From: an uncultured Dehalococcoidia bacterium
GTDB lineage: Bacteria > Chloroflexota > Dehalococcoidia > Lucifugimonadales > CATQGZ01
Direction of reading: 5' to 3'
Length of the DNA stretch: 64,000 bases
NCBI GenBank assembly: GCA_958295685.1
Contig: OY282365.1
Span: forward strand, 1,054,001 to 1,118,000
In this document: positions 42,739 to 51,449 of the stretch, piece after piece
Layout of the letters: the number at the start of each line of letters is the position of its first letter
Position numbering within the stretch: position 1 is the first letter of the stretch
The notes under the pieces: generated by a model
Databases searched by the model: none
What the model was told of the DNA's origin: nothing
What the model saw: the letters and a program-made list of their open reading frames with translations, nothing else
Made by a program: the position numbers and the translations under genes

Positions 42739-43258
42739 TTTTCAGCGCCTCGGCCAGCAGGACCCGCTGCCGCGCCGTCATCCTAGCCTCATCCTCCGGG
42801 TCCTCGTGGTCGTAGCCTAGCAGGTGCAGCAATCCATGGGCAAGGAGGTCGGACATCTCTCTCCTGACCGAGTGGCCGGCTCCGCGCGCCTGCCTGGCCG
42901 CCTGGGGATAGGAGATGATCACCTCGCCGATCTCGGCGGCCTGTTCGGGCGGGGTGACGAACGGGCCGGGCTCACCCGTGGACTGAGCCGGCTCGTCCCC
43001 ATAGTACCGGCCCGCGCTGAGGTTCGAGAATGCCAGGACGTCGGTGGTCTCGTCGAGGCCGCGGTGCCTGCGATTCAGGCCTCTGACCGTGTCGTCATCG
43101 GCAATCGCCACGCCGAAGACAGCGCGGTCGAAGGCGGGCCCGGCAGCCGACGCGAGGGCACGGACGGATATTCGCGTGAGCCAGTCCCGCGGCACTCGGC
43201 AGGCGTACTCACGGGGTATCCAGACCCGCGCTTCAAACGGATTGCCACTGTCGGCCAA
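42731..43258 (-). CDS. ybeY: Endoribonuclease YbeY (rRNA maturation factor)
   Basis: A 175-residue metal-dependent RNase for 16S rRNA processing. It has the signature LLAHGLLHLLGYDHEDPED with the three zinc histidines, and the fold segments FGVAIADDDTVRGLNRRHRG and TDVLAFSNL. A 30-residue insertion (SAGRYYGDEPAQST...) separates the strands, longer than in E. coli. It overlaps dnaX, so translation is coupled. Confidence 0.95.
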   Translation of the reverse strand: MADSGNPFEARVWIPREYACRVPRDWLTRISVRALASAAGPAFDRAVFGVAIADDDTVRGLNRRHRGLDETTDVLAFSNLSAGRYYGDEPAQSTGEPGPFVTPPEQAAEIGEVIISYPQAARQARGAGHSVRREMSDLLAHGLLHLLGYDHEDPEDEARMTARQRVLLAEALKIE

Positions 43259-43277
43259 CCTGCGACTCGGAGGATAT

Positions 43278-44468
43278 CTACGAGGAGCAGAACGCGACTC
43301 TCGAGCCGTGCTCGCTGGTATGGATATTGTAGTCCGTTCCCTGGTAGCCCACGGTAACCGAGTAACCCTTCACCTCGTCAGCCTGATACTCTCTCCCCTC
43401 TTCAGGACAGCCCAGGCTGGCGTTCGGCCAAATCGTGGGGACGCTGTTGACGACCTCGAGGTCTTCCGTGCCGATGTCTAGGCGAAGCGTCGTAGTGAGG
43501 TCGGCGGCCATGAAGCGCAGGGCTGCGACCTCGGCGCAGGCCGGTCCCACGCCGGCGAAGCTCGGGGCCCCGGTGACGCCGCCGACAGCCTCGGAGCCGG
43601 ACAGGACTCCCTGGCGAATGTCTTCGAACAGCTTGCCGACATCCTCCACCGGGAGGAGGACGGTGTCCCTCGACGTGAGTATCTTCTTGTCCACCTCCAG
43701 AGACCTCTGGAAGGTGAAGAACTCCGGGTCCTGGTTAAAGGCTGCGGCGAATATATTGGTGGCTTCGGCCTCGCCGCAGCCCCGGACTATGTTGGCGTCT
43801 CTCTCGGCGTTGGCCCTGATGATCGTGGCCTGGCGGTCCACGTCGGCTCTGACCTGCGCGTCCACCTCCGCGCCCTCCGCGCGCTCCTTGTCGGCCTTTC
43901 GCTTGCGCTCGGCCTTCATTCTGGCGTAGACGCTGTCGGCGATCTCGCCGGGGAAGTCGGCGCGCTTGATCCTGACGTCCACCACCTCAATGCCGAAATC
44001 CGCGAGCTTGGGCGAAAGGTTGACTCTGACGCGGTCCATGATGTCTTCGCGCTTGGTGGTGATGATCTCGGCCTGGTTGTCGCTGGCGATCTCCCGCCGC
44101 AGCTCGGACGAGATGATGTCCACCGCTCTCGAACTGGCCTGCTGCTCGGACCTGACCGTCTCCCTGAACAGCTTCGGGTCGACTATGCGGCCACGGGCGT
44201 ACACGTCGATTATCAGGCGTTTCTTGTCCTTGGTAAGAAGGGAGTCCGGGCGCGCGTCGAAGATGAGGAGCCGCTTGTCGAAGTAGGTGACCGAGTCGAT
44301 GAAGGGGGCCTTTACCTTCAGGCCGGGGGTGTTAATCCCGCCCCCCTGCACCTGGCCAAAGCGGGTGACGATGGCGAGCTGGGTCTCGTCGACGGTGAAC
44401 AGGAGCTGGGGGCCTATGACGATAGCGGCCACCACGAGCAGGACGACGAGGGTTGCGAATGCCTTCAT
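43278..44468 (-). CDS. hflC: HflC-type SPFH/band-7 membrane protein with extra C-terminal domain
   Basis: Partner of HflK; together they form a membrane cage around the protease FtsH. An N-terminal membrane helix (FATLVVLLVVAAIVIGPQLLF) precedes the band-7 domain (DETQLAIVTRFGQV, DKKRLIIDVYARGRI, DVRIKRADFPGEIADSVYAR) and a coiled coil rich in Arg/Ala/Glu. After about residue 280 there is an unusual 110-residue extension ending TIWPNASLGCPEEGREYQ, GYSVTVGYQGTDYNIHT and RVAFC. That tail resembles small extracytoplasmic proteins of Chloroflexota and actinobacteria with a W-P-[DN]-x-S-L-G-C-P motif. Two cysteines may form a disulphide. Confidence 0.9.
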   Translation of the reverse strand: MKAFATLVVLLVVAAIVIGPQLLFTVDETQLAIVTRFGQVQGGGINTPGLKVKAPFIDSVTYFDKRLLIFDARPDSLLTKDKKRLIIDVYARGRIVDPKLFRETVRSEQQASSRAVDIISSELRREIASDNQAEIITTKREDIMDRVRVNLSPKLADFGIEVVDVRIKRADFPGEIADSVYARMKAERKRKADKERAEGAEVDAQVRADVDRQATIIRANAERDANIVRGCGEAEATNIFAAAFNQDPEFFTFQRSLEVDKKILTSRDTVLLPVEDVGKLFEDIRQGVLSGSEAVGGVTGAPSFAGVGPACAEVAALRFMAADLTTTLRLDIGTEDLEVVNSVPTIWPNASLGCPEEGREYQADEVKGYSVTVGYQGTDYNIHTSEHGSRVAFCSS

Positions 44469-44474
44469 GTGTAT

Positions 44475-45503
44475 CTACTCCGGCACGGGCACGATCTGAC
44501 CGGAATCGCCGGACGGAGAGAGGATGACCCGGCCGGGATCGCCGATGATCTTCTGAACGGAGGGCAGGATCTCCTCCATGGCTTCGAGATACAGCCTCTG
44601 ACGTGTGATCTCGGGGGCCTTCCTGAATTCGTTGAGGATAGCCAGGAAGCGCTCGGCGTCGCCTGTGGCCAGGGCGATGCGCTTCTGTCTGAACGCCTCG
44701 GAGTCCTGAAGCATCTTGGCGGCAGCCCCCCGCGCCCGCGGGAGCACGTCTTCCCTGTAGGCGTCCGCAAGGTTGATGATCCGCGCCTTGTCTTCCTTGG
44801 CCCGCACCACGTCGTCGAAGGCGTCCTTGACCTGCTCGGGGGCAAAGACATTCGCCAGCTTGACCTCGGTCACGCGTATCCCTGTCTCGTAGCTGTCGAG
44901 GAGACCCTGCAGGAGGAGCCTCGTCTCTTCCTGCACCTCCTCCTTCTTGTCCGTCAGAACGTCGTCAATGGGCCGGCTGCCGACCACCTGCCGCAGGGAG
45001 GTTTCGGCAACGTCCTTGATGGTGACTCCGGACGGGTCTACCGCTTTGTACAGGAAGAGTTCTAGGTCTTTGATGTTGTACTGAACGCGGAGCTGCACGT
45101 CGACGATGTTGGGGGCCTCGCCGGGGCTTCCCGCCTCGTCGGGGTCCCCTGTAATCATCAGGGATTCCTGCAGATTCGGCGTATCGCCTCGGACGCCGAG
45201 CTCCAAGCGCCTCACCTCGTCTACCCTCACGATGTCGCGCGCGCCTATCGGGGAGGGCCACCACCAGTGGAGCCCCTCGTCCTCAGTGGCGGTGAAGCTG
45301 CCGAACAACCGAACGGCCGCCTGCTCACCGGGCTGAACCGTGAAGAAGCCGGACGCGAGCCAGACGACGAGGGCGATGAGCAGGGCCCCTAAGACGAGAT
45401 ACGCCAGAAAGCCGCTCCCGCCCAAGCGGAAGCGATTCAGGAAGTCCCGACCCCGTTTGAGGGTCTGGTCAAAGTCTATGTCGGGCTCTTCCTGGCGGTA
45501 CAT
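44475..45503 (-). CDS. hflK: HflK-type SPFH/band-7 membrane protein
   Basis: A 342-residue partner of HflC. An N-terminal cytoplasmic segment is followed by a membrane helix (GFLAYLVLGALLIALVVWLA), VQPGEQAAVRLFGSF, the band-7 domain (DVQLRVQYNIKDLELFLYKA, EVKLANVFAPEQVKDAFDDV), and the coiled coil QDSEAFRQKRIALATGDAER. The chosen ATG 45501-45503 follows AGAGG; a longer frame starts 16 codons upstream but covers the promoter. hflC begins seven bases after its stop. Confidence 0.93.
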   Translation of the reverse strand: MYRQEEPDIDFDQTLKRGRDFLNRFRLGGSGFLAYLVLGALLIALVVWLASGFFTVQPGEQAAVRLFGSFTATEDEGLHWWWPSPIGARDIVRVDEVRRLELGVRGDTPNLQESLMITGDPDEAGSPGEAPNIVDVQLRVQYNIKDLELFLYKAVDPSGVTIKDVAETSLRQVVGSRPIDDVLTDKKEEVQEETRLLLQGLLDSYETGIRVTEVKLANVFAPEQVKDAFDDVVRAKEDKARIINLADAYREDVLPRARGAAAKMLQDSEAFRQKRIALATGDAERFLAILNEFRKAPEITRQRLYLEAMEEILPSVQKIIGDPGRVILSPSGDSGQIVPVPE

Positions 45504-45541
45504 GAACCTCTTTGTGGGGAGCGGGAACTCGTGCTGATTAG

Positions 45542-45571
45542 ATTGTAACACTTTCCGCTGCGGCTACACAA
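45542..45571 (-). promoter_or_regulatory. Candidate promoter for hflKC
   Basis: Minus strand TTGTGT (45566-45571), 18-bp spacer, TACAAT (45542-45547) with TG upstream of the -10, 39 bases before hflK. Confidence 0.5.
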
Positions 45572-45607
45572 CCCGCCAAACTCGGCCAATCCCACGCCTA
45601 GATACCG

Positions 45608-46864
45608 TCACGGAGACGGAGGCTGGCCCGCCTCGAGTCGGGCCAGCCTGTCCAGGAAGTCGTCATAGGTAGAGGCCCGGGACACCTCGCGGATGAAGCT
45701 GCCGAGGTCTGGGCTGAGATCGAAGAAGGAGCGCAGCTGGTCTCCGATCGGACTCACCGACGACGGGCTTTCGGCGTAGGTCCCGTGGAAGGCGAAGTAT
45801 GCCTGGTTGAGCTTGCGCAGGTATATGCCGTTCTCGACGAACAGCCGCCGCCGCTCCTCCATGTACGCCTCGGCCTCCTCCACCCGTCCTTCGGCCAGCA
45901 GGTCGTCGACGCGGCGTCTGGTCTCGCGCATCTCCGCGCCGAAGTCGAACTCCGGCTCGACGTCGTGGGGCGGCGTGTGCCCGTACCTGTCCCGCTCTAT
46001 GGTCCTACCGAGCTTCCGGTATGCCCTGTCTCCTATCTCGCGGCCCGCGACGTCGGCGGCCGTCTCGTTCAGTCTCTGCATGTCGTCGCTCTCGAACATA
46101 TTTCGGCCCAGGGGCTTGAAGAAGAAGTAGTGATGCAGCCACTCGTGGGCGGCCGTCCGCAGCGTGGAGTGCAGCGACCTGTCGTCGGGGATGGACGCAG
46201 GGTAGGTCGCGACGCCTCCGATGCGTATCACGAGGGCCGAGAGGTCGTACCCCTCGAGAAGGTCGGCCTCCACCCTTTCGCGCTCCTCCAGACTCGTCTC
46301 GGCGTCCAGCAGAACGTCGTGGGTACGGTGGATACGGTCTCTGGGCGACGTGACCAGCAGAGCCGGCGGCGCGCCGAGCCGGATGTCGACGGGAGGAAAC
46401 AGGAAGCCGCCGGTCGAGCCGAGACCGGCCTCGGAGACGACGGCGCTGATAGCGGACTCCATGGTTTCCTCCACGTCTTCCCTGAGGGCTTCACGGAGTG
46501 ATCCGACGCGGGCAAGCTCGTCTTCGAGCCTCTTCACCGAGCCGCCGCGCTGCCGCTCGTCCGCCGCCGCCTGCGACAGCCGAGCCCGGAGGCTGGCGGC
46601 CTCCTCGCCGAGCCTGAAGTACTCGCCCACCATGTCGAGCCGCTCGGCCTCGGAGAGTCGGTTCCACGGCATCAGGTACTGGACCTTGTGGACCCACTTG
46701 CCGAGAAAGTTGGAGGCCTCCCAGGCGACGAGGTCGTAGGCTTGAGCCACGGAGGCGCGCTGAGCCGGGTTGGGGTTGTGTACGTCCCGGGCGACGAAGG
46801 CCATGGTCAGGCCCAGCCAGACCAGGACGGACCACCTGACGGCCTTCCGCAGATCAGGCCACAC
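45608..46864 (-). CDS. Putative membrane-anchored zinc metallopeptidase
   Basis: A 418-residue protein I cannot place in a named family. One N-terminal helix (AVRWSVLVWLGLTMAFVA) suggests a signal anchor. A coiled-coil segment follows (LSEAERLDMVGEYFRLGEEA to REDVEETMESA). The zincin motif HEWLHHYFFF is near residue 239, and a likely third ligand Glu occurs about 30 residues on in LNETAADVAGREIGDRAY, the gluzincin arrangement. It lies between hflKC and another lineage hypothetical. Peptidase activity is inferred from the motif alone. Confidence 0.7.
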   Translation of the reverse strand: MWPDLRKAVRWSVLVWLGLTMAFVARDVHNPNPAQRASVAQAYDLVAWEASNFLGKWVHKVQYLMPWNRLSEAERLDMVGEYFRLGEEAASLRARLSQAAADERQRGGSVKRLEDELARVGSLREALREDVEETMESAISAVVSEAGLGSTGGFLFPPVDIRLGAPPALLVTSPRDRIHRTHDVLLDAETSLEERERVEADLLEGYDLSALVIRIGGVATYPASIPDDRSLHSTLRTAAHEWLHHYFFFKPLGRNMFESDDMQRLNETAADVAGREIGDRAYRKLGRTIERDRYGHTPPHDVEPEFDFGAEMRETRRRVDDLLAEGRVEEAEAYMEERRRLFVENGIYLRKLNQAYFAFHGTYAESPSSVSPIGDQLRSFFDLSPDLGSFIREVSRASTYDDFLDRLARLEAGQPPSP

Positions 46865-46921
46865 AGTGCAACCAGGGGCGCGCCGGGCGCCAACCGCTGG
46901 GAGCGTGGAGAGAGGCGGCCG

Positions 46922-47623
46922 CTATCCCGACCTGCGGAAGAGGTTCAGGAAACGTGCCTCGTACTGTTCGAAGAGTCCCCAGCGGTCCAACTCTCGCTTC
47001 AGAATCTCGGGGTCCGCGCCGCGCTCCACCTCGATGAAGAGCCGCTCGATCTGGTGGGCCGCCGCCTTGGGCGCCCCGCTGAGGTGAGGCTGGGCGTCGA
47101 AGAGACCGAGGCCCTGCATCTCCTGCGCGTTCTGTATGGCGGAAGATGAGGTGAACTCGTACATGAACTTGAGGAGGGCTATGTCCCACAGCTCGTCCAC
47201 GCCGACCAGCACGACGGAGAGATTCTCTTCGCGCCCGTCGAGGTCGCTGCTGATGCGCCCGGCGATCTCGCTCGGCACACCCTTGACTATCTCGACTTTG
47301 TGAGCCTCATTCGTGTACTGGTAGAGAATGCCCGGCCGGTTGGGCCCGAACTTCCTCGCAAGATGGCGGAGGTACTCGTACGCCTCGGAGCTGAACCCCT
47401 GGAGATTCATGGCATACGAGGGAGTGACGATGGCAGGACGCGCCGCCACGACCTTCCCCGTGCGGATCACCCCCTCGGGGTCACCCTCGTCCGTCTCCTG
47501 ATAGATGGGCTCGGTAACCACGTAGTACGTGATGCTGGTCGAGCCAAAGGTCGCAAGCTGCTGCTTTGGGCTCCTCACCACGAAGGTCCGCTCGACCGCT
47601 CTCATCCATTCCTGTTGCTCCAT
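46922..47623 (-). CDS. Conserved hypothetical protein
   Basis: A 233-residue soluble protein without a recognised domain. Features: VVRSPKQQLATFGSTSITYYVVTEP near the N-terminus, ATPSYAMNLQGFSSEAYEYL-like VTPSYAMNLQGFSSEAYEYL in the middle, VVLVGVDELWDIALLKFMYEFT, and a C-terminal helix RELDRWGLFEQYEARFLNLF. No signal peptide. It lies directly downstream of element copy F. Codon use fits the genome, so it is a real gene of unknown function. Confidence 0.72.
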   Translation of the reverse strand: MEQQEWMRAVERTFVVRSPKQQLATFGSTSITYYVVTEPIYQETDEGDPEGVIRTGKVVAARPAIVTPSYAMNLQGFSSEAYEYLRHLARKFGPNRPGILYQYTNEAHKVEIVKGVPSEIAGRISSDLDGREENLSVVLVGVDELWDIALLKFMYEFTSSSAIQNAQEMQGLGLFDAQPHLSGAPKAAAHQIERLFIEVERGADPEILKRELDRWGLFEQYEARFLNLFRRSG

Positions 47624-47817
47624 TAACCGAGTCGCCTCTCCTTCCGCGAGAGCAGGCCCACGTGAGACGCGCGGCCTCGCATTCGATGCTAGTTGGCAGG
47701 CGAGCCGCGTGTCAAGCCGAATGCCCGGCCGGTAACTGTTCAGGGTCGATCATCGGCGTAGTCCTGATAAGCAAACGGCCGGGTCCGGGGGACACATCTG
47801 CCCAGGCCGCTGCTGGT

Positions 47818-48011
47818 GATTTTTGCCGAAAGTGTCAGATTTGGGGGCATTCCGTAGCTGAGAGGGCCGATTTTGCCTGACACTACCTGACACTCATCGG
47901 ACACTTATCTGACACTTTCTGACAGTCGCTTCAGGAGTCCTGCGGGCTGGTCTGTGGAGAAAGGCGGCTGCGTCATGGGGATATTCTAGCACAGCGGTTC
48001 GGCGTCGTCAA
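47818..48011 (-). repeat. Promoter-array leader element, copy F (upstream of 46922-47623)
   Basis: Reading leftwards: TTGACG (48006-48011), 17-bp spacer, TAGAAT (47983-47988). An ATG at 47974-47976 opens a 23-codon ORF ending at 47905 (MTQPPFSTDQPAGLLKRLSE...). Four array units (TGACACTCATC and variants) fill 47878-47919. Core CATTCCGTAGCTGAG is at 47848-47862 and the inverted unit AAAGTGTCAGA at 47829-47839. AATCCT boxes are absent. The rest of 47624-48043 shows no gene. Confidence 0.82.
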
Positions 48012-48043
48012 ATAGACATGTCGGCCGGCCGTGCCTCCGACGC

Positions 48044-49510
48044 TCAACGAGCCAGGCGCCGTTTGATCCCAAGTCCAAGGAGACCGGCGGCAAGCATCAG
48101 GGCGGAGAGGTCTACGGCGCGCGAGGCGGAGGACCTGCCGCAGGAGAACCCGCCCCCTTCTTCTCCGTCCTCTTCATCGGCGCTGGCGTTCTCCGGGGGA
48201 CGCGGCGTGTCCACGTCAGCCGCCGGCCGCTCGGCCCCCGCGGGTGAGGGCGCCGCGTCGGCCCCCGTCGAGCCGACCGTCGCGGCCTGCGCCTGCGGGG
48301 TCAGGCTGAACGGAAGGATCTCCTTCCGTGGAATGGGGGTCGGACGGAAGGCCGGTCCCGTTTCAGGCGGCACGTACTCAGGCGCGCCTATCGCCGCGCG
48401 CCAGTCGTTCTCGATAGCGAGACGGTCGCGGTCGTAGACCTGCGTCAGGGCATCGTCGATGTTGACGCCGCTCTTGTGGAGCGCGAGCATCTCCCTCATC
48501 GCGCCGGCGCCCCATCGGAGGACCATGTACCTGACCAGGCTGCTCGCCTGTCCGTAGAAGATGATCACCTCTTCCGGGTCCCCGGGCATAACCGGCATCG
48601 AGGTTATCGGAAGCAGGCTGTCGGTATTGATGGCGAAGTCGAGCGCTATGTCATATGAGAATCCCGGCTCCACGTTGCCATATTCCGCGAGACCCTCGTC
48701 CAACCACGCGGGCACATTCCTGAAGGCGCTGTCGCCGGCGCGGTGCGTCAGGATGTGGGTCACCTCGTGTGACGCCGTCCCTCTGGACAGCCTGCCGCCT
48801 CCGAGCACCAGGAGCGTCCCCATGCTGGTGAACGCCTGCCCCTCGGTGATCAGCTCGCTGCTGATGGTCGTGCTGCGGGGGGGCAGGGCCTCCAGCATCT
48901 CCTTCACGTTGTTGTACATCGTCACGCGGATAGGCTCGTCCATGCCGGCGTCGAGCAGGGGGCCCATCGTCTCCAGCGTGTCGGTGATCGCCTGAAGAAC
49001 GGTATCCGCCCGGGTCTCGACAGGACCGTGGTATGCGACGGTCACGGGCCCCTCGGACACCTCTGACCACTCGAACCGGGCGTCCTCGTATATGAACTGC
49101 TCCTTCTCGGTGTCGAACCGGTTCCCGGCGGCGTCTTCCACCTCGAAGTTGTAGGTGATGATGGTGCCTGGTGGCACGTACCGGGCCGCGGTATTCGTTC
49201 TCCGGAAGAGTTCCGCGTTCACGAGGAGGCCCTCCTCGAAATCGAGGTATTCGTAGGCGTCCCGGTCCTGCTGGCCCACCCTGAAGCGGAACAGCACCGA
49301 CTCCACTTCGGCGTCGGAACGCACGTCCGCCCTGACGCGGAACCCCTCCGGGAACTCGCTCGTCACGCTCGACGAGACGACCTCGATTCCGTTCTCCTGG
49401 GCATTCACGGCGCCGGCCTGCCACGGCGCCGCGGGCGACGCCGCGAGCGACGCCGCGAGCGCGGCTAGGACAAGCATCCACGCGCGGAACCGAAACTTCA
49501 CGAGAACCAT
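48044..49510 (-). CDS. Exported gluzincin-type peptidase with a C-terminal sorting-like tail
   Basis: A 488-residue secreted protein of the peptidase MA-like kind. Signal peptide (WMLVLAALAASLAASPAAPW), an Ig-like region with RVRADVRSDAEVESVLFRFR and GTIITYNFEVEDAAGN, then HEVTHILTHRAG near residue 250 and DEGLAEYGN about 20 residues later, giving the HExxH plus Glu site. A low-complexity acidic linker leads to GGGFSCGRS, a hydrophobic helix and KRRLAR, like Cys/Gly-type CTERM sorting tags. The initiation codon is ambiguous: ATG 49508-49510 lies one base after GGAGG, and a GTG three codons later is an alternative. Confidence 0.85.
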   Translation of the reverse strand: MVLVKFRFRAWMLVLAALAASLAASPAAPWQAGAVNAQENGIEVVSSSVTSEFPEGFRVRADVRSDAEVESVLFRFRVGQQDRDAYEYLDFEEGLLVNAELFRRTNTAARYVPPGTIITYNFEVEDAAGNRFDTEKEQFIYEDARFEWSEVSEGPVTVAYHGPVETRADTVLQAITDTLETMGPLLDAGMDEPIRVTMYNNVKEMLEALPPRSTTISSELITEGQAFTSMGTLLVLGGGRLSRGTASHEVTHILTHRAGDSAFRNVPAWLDEGLAEYGNVEPGFSYDIALDFAINTDSLLPITSMPVMPGDPEEVIIFYGQASSLVRYMVLRWGAGAMREMLALHKSGVNIDDALTQVYDRDRLAIENDWRAAIGAPEYVPPETGPAFRPTPIPRKEILPFSLTPQAQAATVGSTGADAAPSPAGAERPAADVDTPRPPENASADEEDGEEGGGFSCGRSSASRAVDLSALMLAAGLLGLGIKRRLAR

Positions 49511-49596
49511 GCCTCCTCAGTCACTTCAACGGCGAACCGACCCCGGAAGATAGCGCCGCAGGCGCGGCAATTGTAGCCGAATGCGGGGGAACGGTT

Positions 49597-50256
49597 CTAG
49601 CCTCGATCTCGAAGCCTGCCCCGAGCTGCGATCATCCGCTGAGCCATCGTCAGGATGGTCAGGAAGGCGATGGCGCCGAGCGCTGCGCCGAGAGCGCCGG
49701 TCCACCAGTGGGCGGCCACCAGCGCGGCCGAAAGGACGACCACGCGCTCGGGCCTCGTCATGAGGCCGTCGTCGCAGTCGATGCCCAGGGCCTCCGCCCT
49801 CGCCCTGGTGTAGCTGACCATCACCGACCCGGCGAGCGCGAGATAGGCGAGAACGACCCCGGGGGTCGAGGCCGCCTCCGCGTAGTAGATCAGCACTCCG
49901 AGCAGCGCCACGCCCTCGGAGAGCCGATCGACCACCGAGTCCAGCAGCGCGCCGAAGCCCGTGGCCCGGCCGGTGGCGCGCGCAAGGGCGCCGTCGAACA
50001 GGTCGAACACGCCGGAGGCGAGCAGCGTCAGCCCCGCCGCAGCCAGGAGGCCGGACGCCGCCAGATAGGCGCTCGCTGCGGCCACGACGAGCCCGGCAAG
50101 CGTCAGCGCGTTCGGAGTCAGCCCCACGCGGGAGAGGAAGCCGGTCACGGGGGCCTCGACGTAGGCAGCCATGAGTCTGCGGGCCGCCATCCTAAGACCC
50201 CTGGCGCCCGACGCGCCACGACCGTCCCCTTCGGACGCTCGCCCATGGGAGCTCAT
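49597..50256 (-). CDS. CDP-alcohol phosphatidyltransferase (PI-phosphate-synthase-like)
   Basis: A 219-residue multi-spanning membrane enzyme. It has the complete CDP-OH-P signature DG-x2-AR-x8-G-x3-D-x3-D in FDGALARATGRATGFGALLD followed by SVVDR. About six helices. It transfers a phospho-alcohol head group onto CDP-diacylglycerol. Its ATG overlaps the stop of the adjacent PimA-like glycosyltransferase (ATGA), which suggests a phosphatidylinositol(-phosphate) product rather than phosphatidylglycerol phosphate; this is inference from context. Confidence 0.88.
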   Translation of the reverse strand: MSSHGRASEGDGRGASGARGLRMAARRLMAAYVEAPVTGFLSRVGLTPNALTLAGLVVAAASAYLAASGLLAAAGLTLLASGVFDLFDGALARATGRATGFGALLDSVVDRLSEGVALLGVLIYYAEAASTPGVVLAYLALAGSVMVSYTRARAEALGIDCDDGLMTRPERVVVLSAALVAAHWWTGALGAALGAIAFLTILTMAQRMIAARGRLRDRG

Positions 50257-51398
50257 GGAGATACGGCTGCCCGCTGCCTCAGCACCGATTCGTAGTAGTC
50301 CATGACCCTCGACGCCACCACCTCCCAGTCGAACTGCTCCACTTTGGCGCGCGCGGCCGCGGCCAGACGCTCCCGGTGATCGGGCTGCCTGAGCAGCGAG
50401 TCCAGCGTCTCGGCAAGGCGCGCCTCGTCCTTCGGACGCACCAGCAGCCCCTCCCGGCCATCCTCGATGACCGAAGAGTAGCCCTCTATGCTGGACGCGA
50501 CCACCGGCGCGCCGGCCGCCATCGCCTCCAGCAGGACGACCCCGAAGCTCTCCCCGCCCGTTGCCGGCGAGCAGTAGATGTCCGCCGACCTGTAGTACCT
50601 GGCCTTGTCACTGTCCGAAACGTTGCCCAGGAAGGTGACCGAGTCATGGAGATTCCTCTCGGCGATTATCCTGTAGGACTCTTCGTCCGGCTTCCCACGG
50701 CCCACGACTAGCAGCCTGGTATCCGGCCAGTCCCACTTGAGCCGGCCGTAGGCGCCGAGCAGATACCGCAGCCCCTTCCTCTTCTCCAGTCGGCCCACGA
50801 ACAGGATGTTCGTCTTGCCGTCCTTCAGGTGTGGGAACGGCTCCGCGTCCGCAAAATCGCTCACGTTGATGCCGTTGGGGATGATCCGGTAGTCGCCCGG
50901 GAAGTGACTGCTGATGAAGTCCCGCGCCGGTTCGGAGACGGCGATCCGGCCGTGCAGTCGTCGGAAGTAGCGCATGGCAAGCCGCCTGCCGCCCACCCCG
51001 TAGACGTGCCTCTTGAAGAATGCGTGGAACGTGCCGATGACGACCGACGGCGCCGATGACGCGACGCTCAGCACGTTGACGGGCAGGGCGCCGGAGAACG
51101 GCTCGTGGACGTGCACGACGTCGAAAGCCTCCCGCCGAAGCAGGGACTCTATCCTCGGGCGGAGCCACACCGACAGCGATATCCTGGCGATCGACCCTCC
51201 GCTGGGAACGGGCACCGCCCTGCCCATCGGGATGAACCCCTCGGCTTCCATCCCCTTGATCGAGCACGGGGCGATGGTCCGCACCTCGTGCCCCCGGCTC
51301 TCGAAACGGCCGGCCAGGCCCGCTATGTGCTCCTTCACGCCTCCGTTAACGGCGTAGTCGTAGGGAGAAACGAACCCGATCTTCAAAGGGCAGTCCAT
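50253..51398 (-). CDS. GT4-family glycosyltransferase, PimA-like
   Basis: A 381-residue retaining glycosyltransferase. N-terminal LKIGFVSPYDYAVNGGVKEHI is typical of phosphatidylinositol mannosyltransferases. Other motifs: DVVHVHEPFSGALPVN, IPNGINVSDF, VGRLEKRKGLRYLL, and the donor site EX7E in GESFGVVLLEAMAAG. It probably acts on the cytoplasmic face and adds mannose to an inositol lipid made by the coupled downstream enzyme. Confidence 0.88.
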   Translation of the reverse strand: MDCPLKIGFVSPYDYAVNGGVKEHIAGLAGRFESRGHEVRTIAPCSIKGMEAEGFIPMGRAVPVPSGGSIARISLSVWLRPRIESLLRREAFDVVHVHEPFSGALPVNVLSVASSAPSVVIGTFHAFFKRHVYGVGGRRLAMRYFRRLHGRIAVSEPARDFISSHFPGDYRIIPNGINVSDFADAEPFPHLKDGKTNILFVGRLEKRKGLRYLLGAYGRLKWDWPDTRLLVVGRGKPDEESYRIIAERNLHDSVTFLGNVSDSDKARYYRSADIYCSPATGGESFGVVLLEAMAAGAPVVASSIEGYSSVIEDGREGLLVRPKDEARLAETLDSLLRQPDHRERLAAAARAKVEQFDWEVVASRVMDYYESVLRQRAAVSP

Positions 51399-51449
51399 GT
51401 GCTCTGCAAGCCTCGCGCCCGATCGTTGGTACAGCCGCCGCCCGGCGAA

